NCBI RefSeq assembly: GCF_029504655.1
Contig: NZ_JAQFIL010000001.1
Coordinates: forward strand, 4,407,001-4,471,000
Length of the DNA stretch: 64,000 nucleotides
Direction of reading: 5' to 3'
Source: Catalinimonas alkaloidigena
GTDB taxonomy: Bacteria; Bacteroidota; Bacteroidia; Cytophagales; Cyclobacteriaceae
In this document: piece by piece, positions 37,498 through 45,608 of the stretch
Layout: each line of letters starts with the position of its first letter
How positions within the stretch are numbered: position 1 is the first letter of the stretch
Made by a program: the position numbers and the translations under genes
The notes under the pieces: generated by a model
What the model was told of the DNA's origin: nothing
What the model saw: only the letters and a program-made list of their open reading frames with translations
Database searches by the model: none

Positions 37498-38598
37498 ATG
37501 GAAAAAGAACAAGCATTTTACAAATCGGAACTAGAAACAGTATCCCTTTGGGGAAAACTGAAAGGCCAGAAAGTAGAGAAGAATGCCGTCATTGAGATCA
37601 ATAACCTACTTTCGGAAAAAGCGGTAATGGATGTTAGGGCTGACGATATTCAGGAGATTATGGATAAGTATGATCTTAATCTCTATACTGATTTTGATGA
37701 TGGTTCTATGCGTGAATTGTACAAGAAGTACCTGCGCTTCTGCTTTGATGATAATCATCTGGATAGCGAAGAAATTACCCGCCTAAGACACCTGAAAAAG
37801 CTACTCGGCCTTACGGACAAAGCAGTAGAGATCGCTAACCATCAGATCTGTCAGGAAGTGTACGAACGTGAGCTTGATGCGGCACTTGAGGATAACCGGC
37901 TGGACGCAAAAGAACTTCAGTTTCTCAAGCAACTGCAAAACAAATTACAACTCCCGCAATCCTGGGTAGATTCTATCTACCAACATAAAGCGCAAAGTAT
38001 TATCATCAGGTTTGTTAAAGGAGCTATTGAAGAAAAGCGTTTGTCTCCTGATGAAGAAAAGGAGCTTAAGGCCCTGATTGATAATTTAGGCATTGAACCT
38101 CAATTGGATACTGCCACTCAGGCTGAGCTTGCCAAGTACCGCCTGTTCTGGCAAATTGAAAATGGTGAGCTTCCCAGTATATATGTTCCTATCAAATTAA
38201 AAGCTGAAGAATATGCCTACTTTCTGACTGATGTACAGTCATATGAAGAACGAAAGAGCGAAAAAGAAGACGCCACCACTTCCGCGAGCTCCCTGAAGAT
38301 AAAACTGTCAAACAGCAATTACTGGCATCCGGAGCATACCTCTCCCTTTACAGCTGAAGAAGAGCAATGGAAGTCCATAGTATCGGGAAAGGCTTACATC
38401 AGCAGCCAAAGGATCATTCTCAGAGAAAAAGAGAAAGAAAATGAGAAGTCTGTCAAGCTCAGCGTTATCAAAAATTTTGTGGTATATCCTAACGGGCTTA
38501 TGCTGATACGTGATAAGCAAAAGAAGATATTTCTGCAAACCAATGCCTATACTGATGTTTTTTCTATGATTTTAGGCAGAGTGCTAAGAAATTTGTAA
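37498..38598 (+). CDS. Cytoplasmic helical-repeat protein with C-terminal PH/GRAM-like region, unknown function
   Basis: 366 residues, no signal peptide or membrane span. Residues about 60-210 form three similar helical units with the pattern LDxxExxxLxxLxxxLgL (HLDSEEITRLRHLKKLLGL, RLDAKELQFLKQLQNKLQL, RLSPDEEKELKALIDNLGI), reminiscent of TerB-like acidic helical bundles. The end (about 270-366) has a beta-rich stretch (GKAYISSQRIILREKEK, KNFVVYPNGLMLIRDKQ) like a GRAM/PH module that could bind lipid or protein. I do not recognise a named family. Preceded by 285 bp without a gene and followed by a terminator. Confidence 0.7.
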   Translation: MEKEQAFYKSELETVSLWGKLKGQKVEKNAVIEINNLLSEKAVMDVRADDIQEIMDKYDLNLYTDFDDGSMRELYKKYLRFCFDDNHLDSEEITRLRHLKKLLGLTDKAVEIANHQICQEVYERELDAALEDNRLDAKELQFLKQLQNKLQLPQSWVDSIYQHKAQSIIIRFVKGAIEEKRLSPDEEKELKALIDNLGIEPQLDTATQAELAKYRLFWQIENGELPSIYVPIKLKAEEYAYFLTDVQSYEERKSEKEDATTSASSLKIKLSNSNYWHPEHTSPFTAEEEQWKSIVSGKAYISSQRIILREKEKENEKSVKLSVIKNFVVYPNGLMLIRDKQKKIFLQTNAYTDVFSMILGRVLRNL

Positions 38599-38633
38599 GC
38601 TAACTCAATAAAATGCGCTTTAATATTTGTATT

Positions 38634-38670
38634 GCCTCAGGTTGGCGCATAACTTGAGGCAGTTTTTTTT
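38634..38670 (+). terminator. Rho-independent terminator
   Basis: GCCTCAGGTT (38634-38643) pairs with AACTTGAGGC (38651-38660), one G-U, 7-nt loop, followed by AGTTTTTTTT. It lies 36 nt after the helical-repeat gene. Confidence 0.85.
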
Positions 38671-38684
38671 AATCAGGCCGCACT

Positions 38685-39317
38685 ATGATCAGTATTCAGC
38701 AGCTTACTTTTCAGTATAATGCTCATTCTCATCCTATTCATTTTCCCGATTGGCAGGTAGCGCAGGGAGAGCATGCACTGATTCTCGGCTCTTCAGGAAG
38801 TGGCAAAACCACTTTGCTTCACCTTCTCGCCGGGCTCCTGAAACCTAGTCAGGGTAAAATAAAAGTTGGGGAAGAAAACCTGGACCGTTTACAAAAAACC
38901 AATCTTGATAAGTACAGAGGCAGGAATATTGGATTGGTATTTCAAAAACCCCACCTCTTAAATTCGCTTAGCCTGGAACAAAACTTACTTCTGGCTCAGT
39001 ACATGGCAGGCTTAAAACAAGATCGTCAACGTGTAAATTCGGTAATTGAGACGCTTGGACTGGCACACCGCAAAAAAGCCCTGGTACACACTTTAAGCCA
39101 GGGAGAAGCCCAGAGAGCCTCCATTGCCCGCTCCGTACTCAATACGCCAAAAGTCATCCTGGCTGATGAACCTACCTCCAGCCTGGACGATGAAAACTGT
39201 GAAAAGGTCTTATCCATCCTGCGAGAACAGGCCCAGGCTTATCAGGCCACCCTTGTCATTGCCACCCACGACAAGCGTGTAAAAGATATTATTAACAAGC
39301 ACTACATAATGCGCTAA
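38685..39317 (+). CDS. ABC transporter ATP-binding protein (LolD/MacB-type)
   Basis: 210 residues. Walker A LGSSGSGKTTLLHLLAG, Q-loop VFQKPHLLNSL, signature TLSQGEAQRASIARSVL, Walker B KVILADEPTSSLDD and His switch VIATHDKR are all present. One nucleotide separates it from the FtsX-like permease that follows, so the two form one transporter of the MacB/LolCDE superfamily, in which ATP hydrolysis drives extraction or mechanical work rather than classical import. Confidence 0.92.
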   Translation: MISIQQLTFQYNAHSHPIHFPDWQVAQGEHALILGSSGSGKTTLLHLLAGLLKPSQGKIKVGEENLDRLQKTNLDKYRGRNIGLVFQKPHLLNSLSLEQNLLLAQYMAGLKQDRQRVNSVIETLGLAHRKKALVHTLSQGEAQRASIARSVLNTPKVILADEPTSSLDDENCEKVLSILREQAQAYQATLVIATHDKRVKDIINKHYIMR

Positions 39318-39318
39318 T

Positions 39319-40608
39319 ATGAACTTACTGCTACTTAGCTGGAGCTATATCAAGACCAAACCGTTAAATACTACACTCAATATCCTGCTGCTCAGTTTGG
39401 GCATAGCAATTATTACCGTTCTGCTTTTGCTCAGTCGTCAGATGGAAGAGTCACTGACGCAAAACAGCAAAGGAATAGATCTGGTGGTAGGTGCCAAAGG
39501 CAGCCCTTTACAGATTATTCTTTCCAGCGTATTTCATATTGATTATCCTACCGGAAACATCTCACTTCAGGAAGCCAAGAACCTTTCACGTAACCGGCTC
39601 ATACGCAACACCATCCCTATGGCTTTAGGAGACAGTTATCAGGGAAGCAGAATTGTGGGTACTACTTATGAATACCTGAAGCTTTACAATGCGGAAATAA
39701 CCAAAGGTAGGCTCTGGACTGAAGTGATGGAGGTCGCTGTAGGCGCGCAGGCTGCCCAGGATCTTGGTTTGCAGGCAGGAGATACATTTAGCAGCAGCCA
39801 TGGGTTGGCAGATGATAATATCAATGTGCATGATGAAAAACCCTATCGAGTGGTCGGCATCCTCGCTCCTACCCGAACTGTGGTTGATAACCTGATACTC
39901 ACAGCGGTTGAAAGTGTATGGGAAACCCATGCCAGCCATGAACCAGCTGCCAGTGATAGCAGTACTCATGAAGAAGAGGAACACGATCACCCTGATGCGG
40001 ATTCCGCTCATACACATGCTTATGACTCTATTGCCACACAGGGCTTGCCCTTGGGAGATTCCGATGACCAAATCACTTCTTTATTGGTGCAATATCGTTC
40101 GCCTATGGCAGCTGTACAGTTGCCACGCTACATCAATGAGCGCAGTAATATGCAGGCAGCTTCTCCTCCTTTTGAGACTGCACGTTTGTTTTCACTGGTA
40201 GGCATTGGCGTGGATTTGTTACAGGCATTTGCATATGTCATTATCATAATTGCGGGGCTCAGCATTTTTATAGCCCTCTACAACGCGCTGAAAGAAAGGA
40301 AGTACGATCTGGCGATCATGCGGTCGCTGGGTGCCAGTAAGACTAAGCTCTTTGTTCATGTCATCCTTGAAGGACTCATTATCACCTTATTAGGGAGTAT
40401 TCTGGGATTGTTATTAGGCCATATCACTATCGCTGTCCTGGGAAAACTTTTTACACAGTCCAGTCAAATAGGACTTTCCGCCTTCAGACCTATATCCGAA
40501 GAATATTTGGTGTTGATCGGGAGCTTACTGATTGGAATAGTCGCTTCTGTGATCCCTGCGATAAATGCCTACCGAACAAATATTTCATCAATATTATCAC
40601 AAGGATAG
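39319..40608 (+). CDS. FtsX/MacB-like ABC permease with a His-rich periplasmic loop
   Basis: 429 residues with the superfamily layout: a first membrane span (about 18-40), a large periplasmic domain, then three spans near the C-terminus (about 300-325, 350-378, 395-415) and the conserved DLAIMRSLGASKTKLFVHVILEG. The periplasmic domain carries a segment (about 203-237) with at least seven His and many Asp/Glu (EEEEHDHPDADSAHTHAYD). Such segments bind zinc or other metals in metal-handling proteins. Coupled to the ATPase gene upstream. A metal-linked role is inferred from this loop only. Confidence 0.85.
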   Translation: MNLLLLSWSYIKTKPLNTTLNILLLSLGIAIITVLLLLSRQMEESLTQNSKGIDLVVGAKGSPLQIILSSVFHIDYPTGNISLQEAKNLSRNRLIRNTIPMALGDSYQGSRIVGTTYEYLKLYNAEITKGRLWTEVMEVAVGAQAAQDLGLQAGDTFSSSHGLADDNINVHDEKPYRVVGILAPTRTVVDNLILTAVESVWETHASHEPAASDSSTHEEEEHDHPDADSAHTHAYDSIATQGLPLGDSDDQITSLLVQYRSPMAAVQLPRYINERSNMQAASPPFETARLFSLVGIGVDLLQAFAYVIIIIAGLSIFIALYNALKERKYDLAIMRSLGASKTKLFVHVILEGLIITLLGSILGLLLGHITIAVLGKLFTQSSQIGLSAFRPISEEYLVLIGSLLIGIVASVIPAINAYRTNISSILSQG

Positions 40609-40935
40609 TCATCAATAGCTGTAAACTAGTCATTAAAAACAGAATAATATTTTGTTTTTCACCTCTTTCTTTTGAGGATACAAAAGCATATTTTGGCTAA
40701 TTGTGAATCTTCAAATAAAATGACTTAATTTTTCATTAAATAAATTTTTTGGCGTTCAATTTTGAGCATTTGGTTTTGATTGGCTTATTTTTTTGCAATT
40801 CTTTTTATTTACAAAATTTATAGCTTTATTAGCGACGAAAATCTGAATTTGTCTTATTTTACAGTATTAAATACGGATTTTTAGTCACTTTTCCCTTGTT
40901 TATTTGTTTTTCATGCCTATCAAAAACCATTATTT
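40609..40935. other. 327-bp AT-rich region upstream of the P-II gene
   Basis: No gene seen. Very T-rich, with several TTTG and TTTTG strings, so the true promoter cannot be singled out. A sigma-54-like sequence at 40781-40797 has the wrong spacing (see rejected items). It is expected to carry nitrogen-regulated promoter elements for the P-II/Amt pair. Confidence 0.45.
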
Positions 40936-41274
40936 ATGAAAAAAATTGAAGCCATCATTCGGACTTCCAAATTTGAAGAGGTTGTAGAAGCGCTGGCAGC
41001 AGTAGGGATTACTTTTCTCTCCTTTTATGATATAAAAGGTCATGGCTTAGAAAAGGAATACCAAACCTACCGCGGTGCTACTTATGATGTAGGATACATA
41101 CCTCGTACTAAGCTTGAGATCATTGTTTCGGATGGATTTCTCCAGAAAGCTGTAGATACTATTCTTAATGTGGGACGTACCGGAAAGGTAGGAGACGGTA
41201 AAATTTTCGTGACCCATGTAGATGAAGTATACCGCATTCGCAACGGAGAAAAAGGTAACGAAGCATTGAATTAA
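40936..41274 (+). CDS. P-II family nitrogen regulatory protein (GlnK/GlnB-like)
   Basis: 112 residues, the normal family length. It begins MKKIEAIIRTSKFEEV, has a T-loop with YRGATYDVGY retaining the Tyr at the usual uridylylation position, and a B-loop RTGKVGDGKIFV for ATP/ADP binding. The T-loop start (GHGLEKEYQTYRG) differs from the proteobacterial QKGHTELYRG. P-II trimers sense ATP/ADP and 2-oxoglutarate and block the ammonium channel. The amt gene follows after 42 nt, the standard glnK-amt pair. Confidence 0.93.
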   Translation: MKKIEAIIRTSKFEEVVEALAAVGITFLSFYDIKGHGLEKEYQTYRGATYDVGYIPRTKLEIIVSDGFLQKAVDTILNVGRTGKVGDGKIFVTHVDEVYRIRNGEKGNEALN

Positions 41275-41316
41275 ATAATCCAATCACTTAAGCAAAGTTT
41301 AAATTCAAAAGACATT

Positions 41317-42561
41317 ATGGAAGTACTATTTACAACAAACAATCTATGGATGATGATGGCTACCATCCTGGTTTTTATCATGCATCTGGGATTTGCCACG
41401 CTTGAAACTGGTCTGACTCAATCTAAAAACACTGTCAATATTCTTTTTAAAAATGCCACGATCCTCCCTATAGGCCTTCTTACCTATGCGCTCTGGGGCT
41501 TCAACATCATGTATCCCGGCAGTGATTTTGCCGGCAGCTTTTTTGGTTTTGCCGGATTTGGCCTTACCCTTCCAGAAGGAGCCAATGACGGAGGCTATAA
41601 TGAAGCTTATACCTATTATACTGATTTTCTATTCCAGGCCATGTTTGCTGCTACTGCCGCTACCATAGTATCAGGTGCTGTTGCAGAAAGAATTAAGCTT
41701 AACAGCTTCTTAGTCTTCACCCTGTTATATGTTGGTCTCTGCTACCCTATCGTGGGTATGTGGAAATGGGGTGGCGGTTTTCTTGATGCCCTGGAAACCC
41801 CTTTCTATGATTTTGCTGGTTCCACTATTGTTCACTCCGTAGGGGGATGGGCTGCATTGGCAGGTGTAATGTTACTTGGAGCACGTCGTGGAAAATATAT
41901 TGATGGAAAAATTCGTCCCATTCCTGGTCACAGTATGCCTTTTGCTACTGTGGGTGTATTCCTGCTTTGGTTTGGATGGTACGGTTTTAACGGTGGGTCT
42001 GTATTAAGTGCTGATCCCGGGCTGGTCTCTCTGGTATTTGTTACTACTACGCTGGCCGCCGCCGCCGGTGCTTTAGGAGCTTTCATCACAGCAGTTATTG
42101 TTGTAAAGTCAAATGACCTGACCATGGTGCTCAACGGTATTCTTGGTGGTCTGGTCGGTATTACTGCCGGCGCTGACCAGATGGGAATAACTGATGCGAT
42201 TATTATCGGGCTTGTCGCTGGTGCCTTGGTGGTTTGTGCCGTTGTGTTTTTTGATCGTATGCGAATTGATGACCCTGTTGGAGCTATTTCTGTGCACCTG
42301 GTATGTGGCGTTTGGGGTACGCTGGCGGTTGGCCTATTTGGAGCACTAGCCAGTGGCGCTCAAATCATTAGCCAATTGATCGGTATTGTGTCTGTAGGAG
42401 TATTCTGCTTAGCCACTTCACTACTGATTTTCTACGTGCTAAAAGCTACGATCGGCATAAGGGTTTCCAAAGAAGAAGAAACAGAAGGATTGGATATTGG
42501 TGAACACAAAATGAGAGCCTATCCCGATTTGCATAAAAACGCTGAAGAAGTTTATTCTTGA
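41317..42561 (+). CDS. amt: Ammonium transporter (Amt family)
   Basis: 414 residues with about eleven hydrophobic segments. The conserved twin histidines lie in FAGSTIVHSVGGWAAL and ISVHLVCGVWGTLAVG; FFLLWFGWYGFNGGS-like and GCxLG-like segments match the channel core. The short cytoplasmic tail (KEEETEGLDIGEHKMRAYPD) matches the part of Amt that P-II docks on. Conducts ammonium/ammonia across the inner membrane. No signal peptide is apparent, although many Amt proteins have one. Followed by a strong terminator. Confidence 0.94.
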   Translation: MEVLFTTNNLWMMMATILVFIMHLGFATLETGLTQSKNTVNILFKNATILPIGLLTYALWGFNIMYPGSDFAGSFFGFAGFGLTLPEGANDGGYNEAYTYYTDFLFQAMFAATAATIVSGAVAERIKLNSFLVFTLLYVGLCYPIVGMWKWGGGFLDALETPFYDFAGSTIVHSVGGWAALAGVMLLGARRGKYIDGKIRPIPGHSMPFATVGVFLLWFGWYGFNGGSVLSADPGLVSLVFVTTTLAAAAGALGAFITAVIVVKSNDLTMVLNGILGGLVGITAGADQMGITDAIIIGLVAGALVVCAVVFFDRMRIDDPVGAISVHLVCGVWGTLAVGLFGALASGAQIISQLIGIVSVGVFCLATSLLIFYVLKATIGIRVSKEEETEGLDIGEHKMRAYPDLHKNAEEVYS

Positions 42562-42579
42562 TTGAAAGTACCTTCATAA

Positions 42580-42626
42580 AAACCCCCTGCTCACTTCACT
42601 GATCTGAGCAGGGGGTTTCTTTTTTT
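42580..42626. terminator. Bidirectional terminator between amt and the small membrane protein
   Basis: AAACCCCCTGCTCA (42580-42593) pairs perfectly with TGAGCAGGGGGTTT (42605-42618), 14 bp with an 11-nt loop. T-rich on the plus side (CTTTTTTTT) and A-rich on the left, so it can work in both directions. Confidence 0.9.
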
Positions 42627-42840
42627 AATGTGCTCCTACTTTCTCTCGCTCTTCCACGCTAGGGCCGTTAACAGGAAGAGTCACTCCCGGAGGCAGGTCC
42701 AATTCAGGAAAGTCAAATTCAATAGGTAGTCCTCCGTCATTATTTGACTGGTTGGACTGACGGTTCTTCAATGCATTGATAATGACCAGTACGGTACCAA
42801 ATGCCAATACGAAAGACGCTATGATAAAGTCTATAGCCAT
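42625..42840 (-). CDS. Small single-span membrane protein, unknown
   Basis: 71 residues from ATG 42840; a longer in-frame extension to 42981 lacks coding character. It has one N-terminal membrane helix (DFIIASFVLAFGTVLVIINAL) and a Pro/acidic cytoplasm- or periplasm-facing tail (LPIEFDFPELDLPPGVTLP). No family recognised. It shares a terminator with amt and is transcribed toward it. Confidence 0.6.
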   Translation of the reverse strand: MAIDFIIASFVLAFGTVLVIINALKNRQSNQSNNDGGLPIEFDFPELDLPPGVTLPVNGPSVEEREKVGAH

Positions 42841-43171
42841 ATTTACTGATGGATTTTGAAATAATACAAATGATTTACTGGCGAAATGTATCCGCGGCTT
42901 AAAGATAGTAATGACTGTACAAAAACTGAACCTGAAATGATTCAGAGGAATCACTAATCGTATAATTGCTGCATAGCACACCCATCACTACAATTCCACA
43001 AACTTCCTCCCATAAAAAACACTCAACTTTATAATTTATTGTAAAAAACTTACCAAGCTCACCCCTTCCTTCTTTTCTGTTTTTTACCTTTGTATGGAAA
43101 ATCCCCGCATTGCTCTGATCGTAGTTATGCAGCTTGGGGAAAAATGTTACAATCATACTTAAAAGTAGAAT
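42841..43171. other. 331-bp divergent intergenic region
   Basis: Between the small membrane protein (minus) and the DUF3127 gene (plus). It holds one clear -7 box at 43085. A 22-codon frame just after that box (from ATG 43094) could be a leader or chance. No other gene seen. Confidence 0.5.
43085..43092 (+). promoter_or_regulatory. -7 box TACCTTTG upstream of the DUF3127 gene
   Basis: Exact TAnnTTTG match, giving a leader of about 75 nt before ATG 43172. No -33 TTTG at proper spacing. Confidence 0.4.
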
Positions 43172-43543
43172 ATGGAAGTTAAAGGAAAGCTAATTGAAAT
43201 TTTTGACACCACTCAGATCAGTGATCGCTTTCAGAAAAGAGAGTTTGTACTTGAGTATGCAGATAATCCGCAGTATCCGGAATTTATTAAGTTTGAGGCC
43301 ATACAAGACCGTTGTGGCATGCTCGATGAGTACAAGGTGGGCGATGAAGTAACCGTCTCCTTTAATCTGAAAGGACGTAAGTGGACTGATCGGCAGGGAG
43401 AGACCAAATACTTCAACTCATTGCAGGCCTGGCGGATGCAAAAGGAGTCAGGCACCCCTTCTGCACCTACGCACGAAGCATCATCTACTGACAACTTGCC
43501 CTTTGCGGATGAGGGAGGGGACGAGGATGATCTGCCGTTCTGA
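43172..43543 (+). CDS. DUF3127-type OB-fold protein with SSB-like acidic tip
   Basis: 123 residues. The body (1-95: MEVKGKLIEIFDTTQIS, FQKREFVLEY, YKVGDEVTVSFNLKGRKW, KYFNSLQAWRM) matches the small DUF3127 family of Bacteroidota, which has an OB-fold-like strand pattern. After a Ser/Thr/Pro linker it ends GGDEDDLPF. That acidic tail closed by a hydrophobic Pro-Phe is the hallmark of the single-stranded DNA-binding protein C-terminal peptide that recruits repair and replication proteins. DNA binding is inferred. Confidence 0.75.
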   Translation: MEVKGKLIEIFDTTQISDRFQKREFVLEYADNPQYPEFIKFEAIQDRCGMLDEYKVGDEVTVSFNLKGRKWTDRQGETKYFNSLQAWRMQKESGTPSAPTHEASSTDNLPFADEGGDEDDLPF

Positions 43544-43594
43544 TGCCTATAGGACTGATTTATTTTATTATTTAACAGTAAATCTTTTTTCTTA

Positions 43595-43625
43595 TTTGTA
43601 TTTATTATAAATAAGACTAATTTTG
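43595..43625 (+). promoter_or_regulatory. Full Bacteroidota promoter TTTG-N19-TAATTTTG
   Basis: TTTG (43595-43598) and TAATTTTG (43618-43625) match the -33/-7 consensus with the canonical 19-nt gap. The expected transcription start falls at or within a few bases of the ATG at 43630, implying a leaderless or nearly leaderless message. Confidence 0.7.
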
Positions 43626-43629
43626 CTGC

Positions 43630-43974
43630 ATGTCAGGAGTCAGAATAGTATTTAGTAATGGAAGCGGCTGTATTTATCAGGATGATAGAAAGGGTTGCTT
43701 CATTTTAGAATATGGAGGGTACAGTTCATCACTGTCTGTACCCTGTTTTTTTTGTCTGAAGAAAAGCTTAGACAAAATCAATATACCTGCAATGCTCGAG
43801 AATGTAAGCTCGGCGGCTGATGTGGAAGTCCTTTCTCCTCATGGCTGCGACCGATGTTTCGTACTTTCAGTCACTGAGCTATTAGGCTTAAAAGAGCTGT
43901 TCGCGGGAGCTCGTGTCATGCTGGAGCTCAATAGTATTTTACAGGAGCGTATTTATTCCCCTGTCCTTACCTAA
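43630..43974 (+). CDS. Small cysteine-rich protein of unknown function
   Basis: 114 residues, no signal peptide. It contains CFFC and, 50 residues later, CDRC, a possible metal-binding or redox pair, set among beta-type strands (VRIVFSNGSGCIYQ, CFILEYGGYSSSLSV). A C-terminal helix follows (LKELFAGARVMLELNSIL). The pattern reminds me of small Bacteroidota DUF proteins such as DUF6686, but I cannot confirm that. A strong promoter lies directly before the ATG. Confidence 0.65.
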   Translation: MSGVRIVFSNGSGCIYQDDRKGCFILEYGGYSSSLSVPCFFCLKKSLDKINIPAMLENVSSAADVEVLSPHGCDRCFVLSVTELLGLKELFAGARVMLELNSILQERIYSPVLT

Positions 43975-44084
43975 ACCATACTGTTTAGAACCTTTCCGAA
44001 TTGATATTCTGGGTAGCATTTTCTGTAACTATCTCCGATATTTATTAGTATAATGAGTAATTCAGATATCAAAAAAATACATTC

Positions 44085-44609
44085 ATGAAAGATTTACTAA
44101 GGTTAAAAACATCTCTTACCGAGGAAGTGGAAGGCTTACTTAACGAACAGATTAAGATGGAAGCCAAGTCTTCTGCTACTTACCTTTCTATGGCTTCCTG
44201 GTGTGACAGACATGGCTTTGACAATAGTGCTGACTTTCTATACAGGCAGGCTGAAGAAGAAAGAGAGCACATGATGAAAATTTTCAAATATGTAAACGAC
44301 CTGGGAGGGGCAGCTTTATCTCCTGAAATTTCAGATATTTCTACTGAATTTGATTCTTTCAGGGGTATTTTTGAAGAAGCTTTGCAGCAAGAAATCGCTG
44401 TGACCCAATCATTCAACAGGATTGCGGCCAAGTGTCAAAAACTTCATGACTTTACTACTTTCAACTTCCTGGCCTGGTTCCTAAACGAGCAAATAGAAGA
44501 AGAATACATTGCTCGTCGTTGTCTGGAGCTTTTTGAAGTCATTGGAGAAGAAGGTGCAGGTCAGTACATGATTGATAAACAAATCGCGAAAGTGACGTAC
44601 AAAGCTTAA
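44085..44609 (+). CDS. ftnA: Bacterial non-heme ferritin
   Basis: 174 residues, standard length, four-helix bundle. Ferroxidase ligands are visible: E in LLNEQIKMEAKSSATYLSMA, the E..H pair in AEEEREHMMKIF, E in EEALQQEIAVTQSF, and the E/Q in FNFLAWFLNEQIEEEY. It oxidises Fe(II) and stores iron in a 24-subunit shell in the cytoplasm. Single gene followed by its own terminator. Confidence 0.94.
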   Translation: MKDLLRLKTSLTEEVEGLLNEQIKMEAKSSATYLSMASWCDRHGFDNSADFLYRQAEEEREHMMKIFKYVNDLGGAALSPEISDISTEFDSFRGIFEEALQQEIAVTQSFNRIAAKCQKLHDFTTFNFLAWFLNEQIEEEYIARRCLELFEVIGEEGAGQYMIDKQIAKVTYKA

Positions 44610-44637
44610 GTTAATTTTATCAAAAATAATATTGCTT

Positions 44638-44667
44638 GCCCGGCCATTCATTAGCCGGGCTTTTTAT
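44638..44667 (+). terminator. Rho-independent terminator of the ferritin gene
   Basis: GCCCGGC (44638-44644) pairs with GCCGGGC (44654-44660), 9-nt loop, followed by TTTTTATTT. Confidence 0.88.
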
Positions 44668-44674
44668 TTAAGTC

Positions 44675-45607
44675 ATGGACACTAATCTATTAAAGGAGCT
44701 CTGTGAAGTCTTTGCTCCTTCCGGTGATGAGGGTAAGATGAAAGAATTCATCATCAGTTATGTCAAAAAAGAAATGGCTAACTGGAAAGTAAAACCAGAG
44801 ATCATTGCCGGAGAGCAGCTACAGGACTGCCTGATGCTACGCTTTGGGAAGCCTCGTACCGCTATCTTCACCCATATGGATTCTGTCGGCTTTACCGTCC
44901 GCTATCAGGATCAACTCGTACCCATAGGGAGCCCTGAAGTAAAAGATGGCTATAAGCTGGTAGGTGAAGACGAGCTGGGCCCGGTAATCTGTGAGCTCAA
45001 AGTTCAACAGCAAAAAAAAGACAAAAAGAAAAAACTCCACTATAAGTTTGGGCGGGGTATTGCCAGCGGTACCAATCTGGTATTTGAATGTGACTTCAAG
45101 GAGAAAAAAAAATACATCACCTCCTGCTACCTGGACAACCGCTTAGGAATTTATAATATGCTGAAACTGGCAGAAACATTAGAAAATGGGCTGATTGTGT
45201 TCAGTTGCTGGGAGGAGCAAGGAGGAGGCTCAGTGCCCTTTTTGCTGGACTATATCATGAAGCATCATCCAGTAAGCCAATGCCTTGTCGCTGACATAAC
45301 CTGGGTCACGGAGGGAGTAAAACACGGAGAAGGGGCAGTAATATCTCTAAGAGACCGAAACATTCCCCGCCGTCCATTTGTAAATAAAATCATAAAGCTG
45401 ACTGAAGAGTCTGAAGTACCCTTTCAATTGGAAGTGGAAGGAGAAGGCTCCAGCGATGGTCGGGAAATTCAAATGTCACCTTATCCGCTGAACTGGTGCT
45501 TTGTTGGGGTTCCGATTGCCAATGCTCATACGCCACATGAGAAGGTGCACAAAAAAGATATTCAAAGTTATTTAGACATTTACCACTACCTGATGCTAAG
45601 TTTGTAA
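44675..45607 (+). CDS. M42-type metallo-aminopeptidase
   Basis: 310 residues. Co-catalytic metal ligands appear in order: THMDSVGF (His/Asp), CYLDNRLG (bridging Asp), SCWEEQGGGS (catalytic and metal Glu), VADITW (Asp) and NAHTPHEKVHK (His). It begins LLKELCEVFAPSGDEG, typical of M42/M20 cytosolic peptidases. It is shorter than many M42 enzymes (about 340-360). Trims peptides in the cytoplasm; specificity unknown. One nucleotide separates it from hpt. Confidence 0.88.
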   Translation: MDTNLLKELCEVFAPSGDEGKMKEFIISYVKKEMANWKVKPEIIAGEQLQDCLMLRFGKPRTAIFTHMDSVGFTVRYQDQLVPIGSPEVKDGYKLVGEDELGPVICELKVQQQKKDKKKKLHYKFGRGIASGTNLVFECDFKEKKKYITSCYLDNRLGIYNMLKLAETLENGLIVFSCWEEQGGGSVPFLLDYIMKHHPVSQCLVADITWVTEGVKHGEGAVISLRDRNIPRRPFVNKIIKLTEESEVPFQLEVEGEGSSDGREIQMSPYPLNWCFVGVPIANAHTPHEKVHKKDIQSYLDIYHYLMLSL

Positions 45608-45608
45608 T

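Noticed and set aside
40781..40797. Sigma-54-like promoter TGGC...TTTGCA before the P-II gene
   Set aside because: The gap between GG and GC is 11 nt, not the strict 10, and the sequence is a poly-T stretch; nearby alternatives also miss the spacing.
42899..43156. 85-residue minus-strand frame between the small membrane protein and the DUF3127 gene
   Set aside because: No family pattern, poor start and low-complexity composition; it covers the expected promoter region.
43094..43162. 22-codon leader peptide before the DUF3127 gene
   Set aside because: It begins right after a -7 box, but the peptide has no attenuator-type codon run and no adjacent terminator hairpin; chance is as likely.
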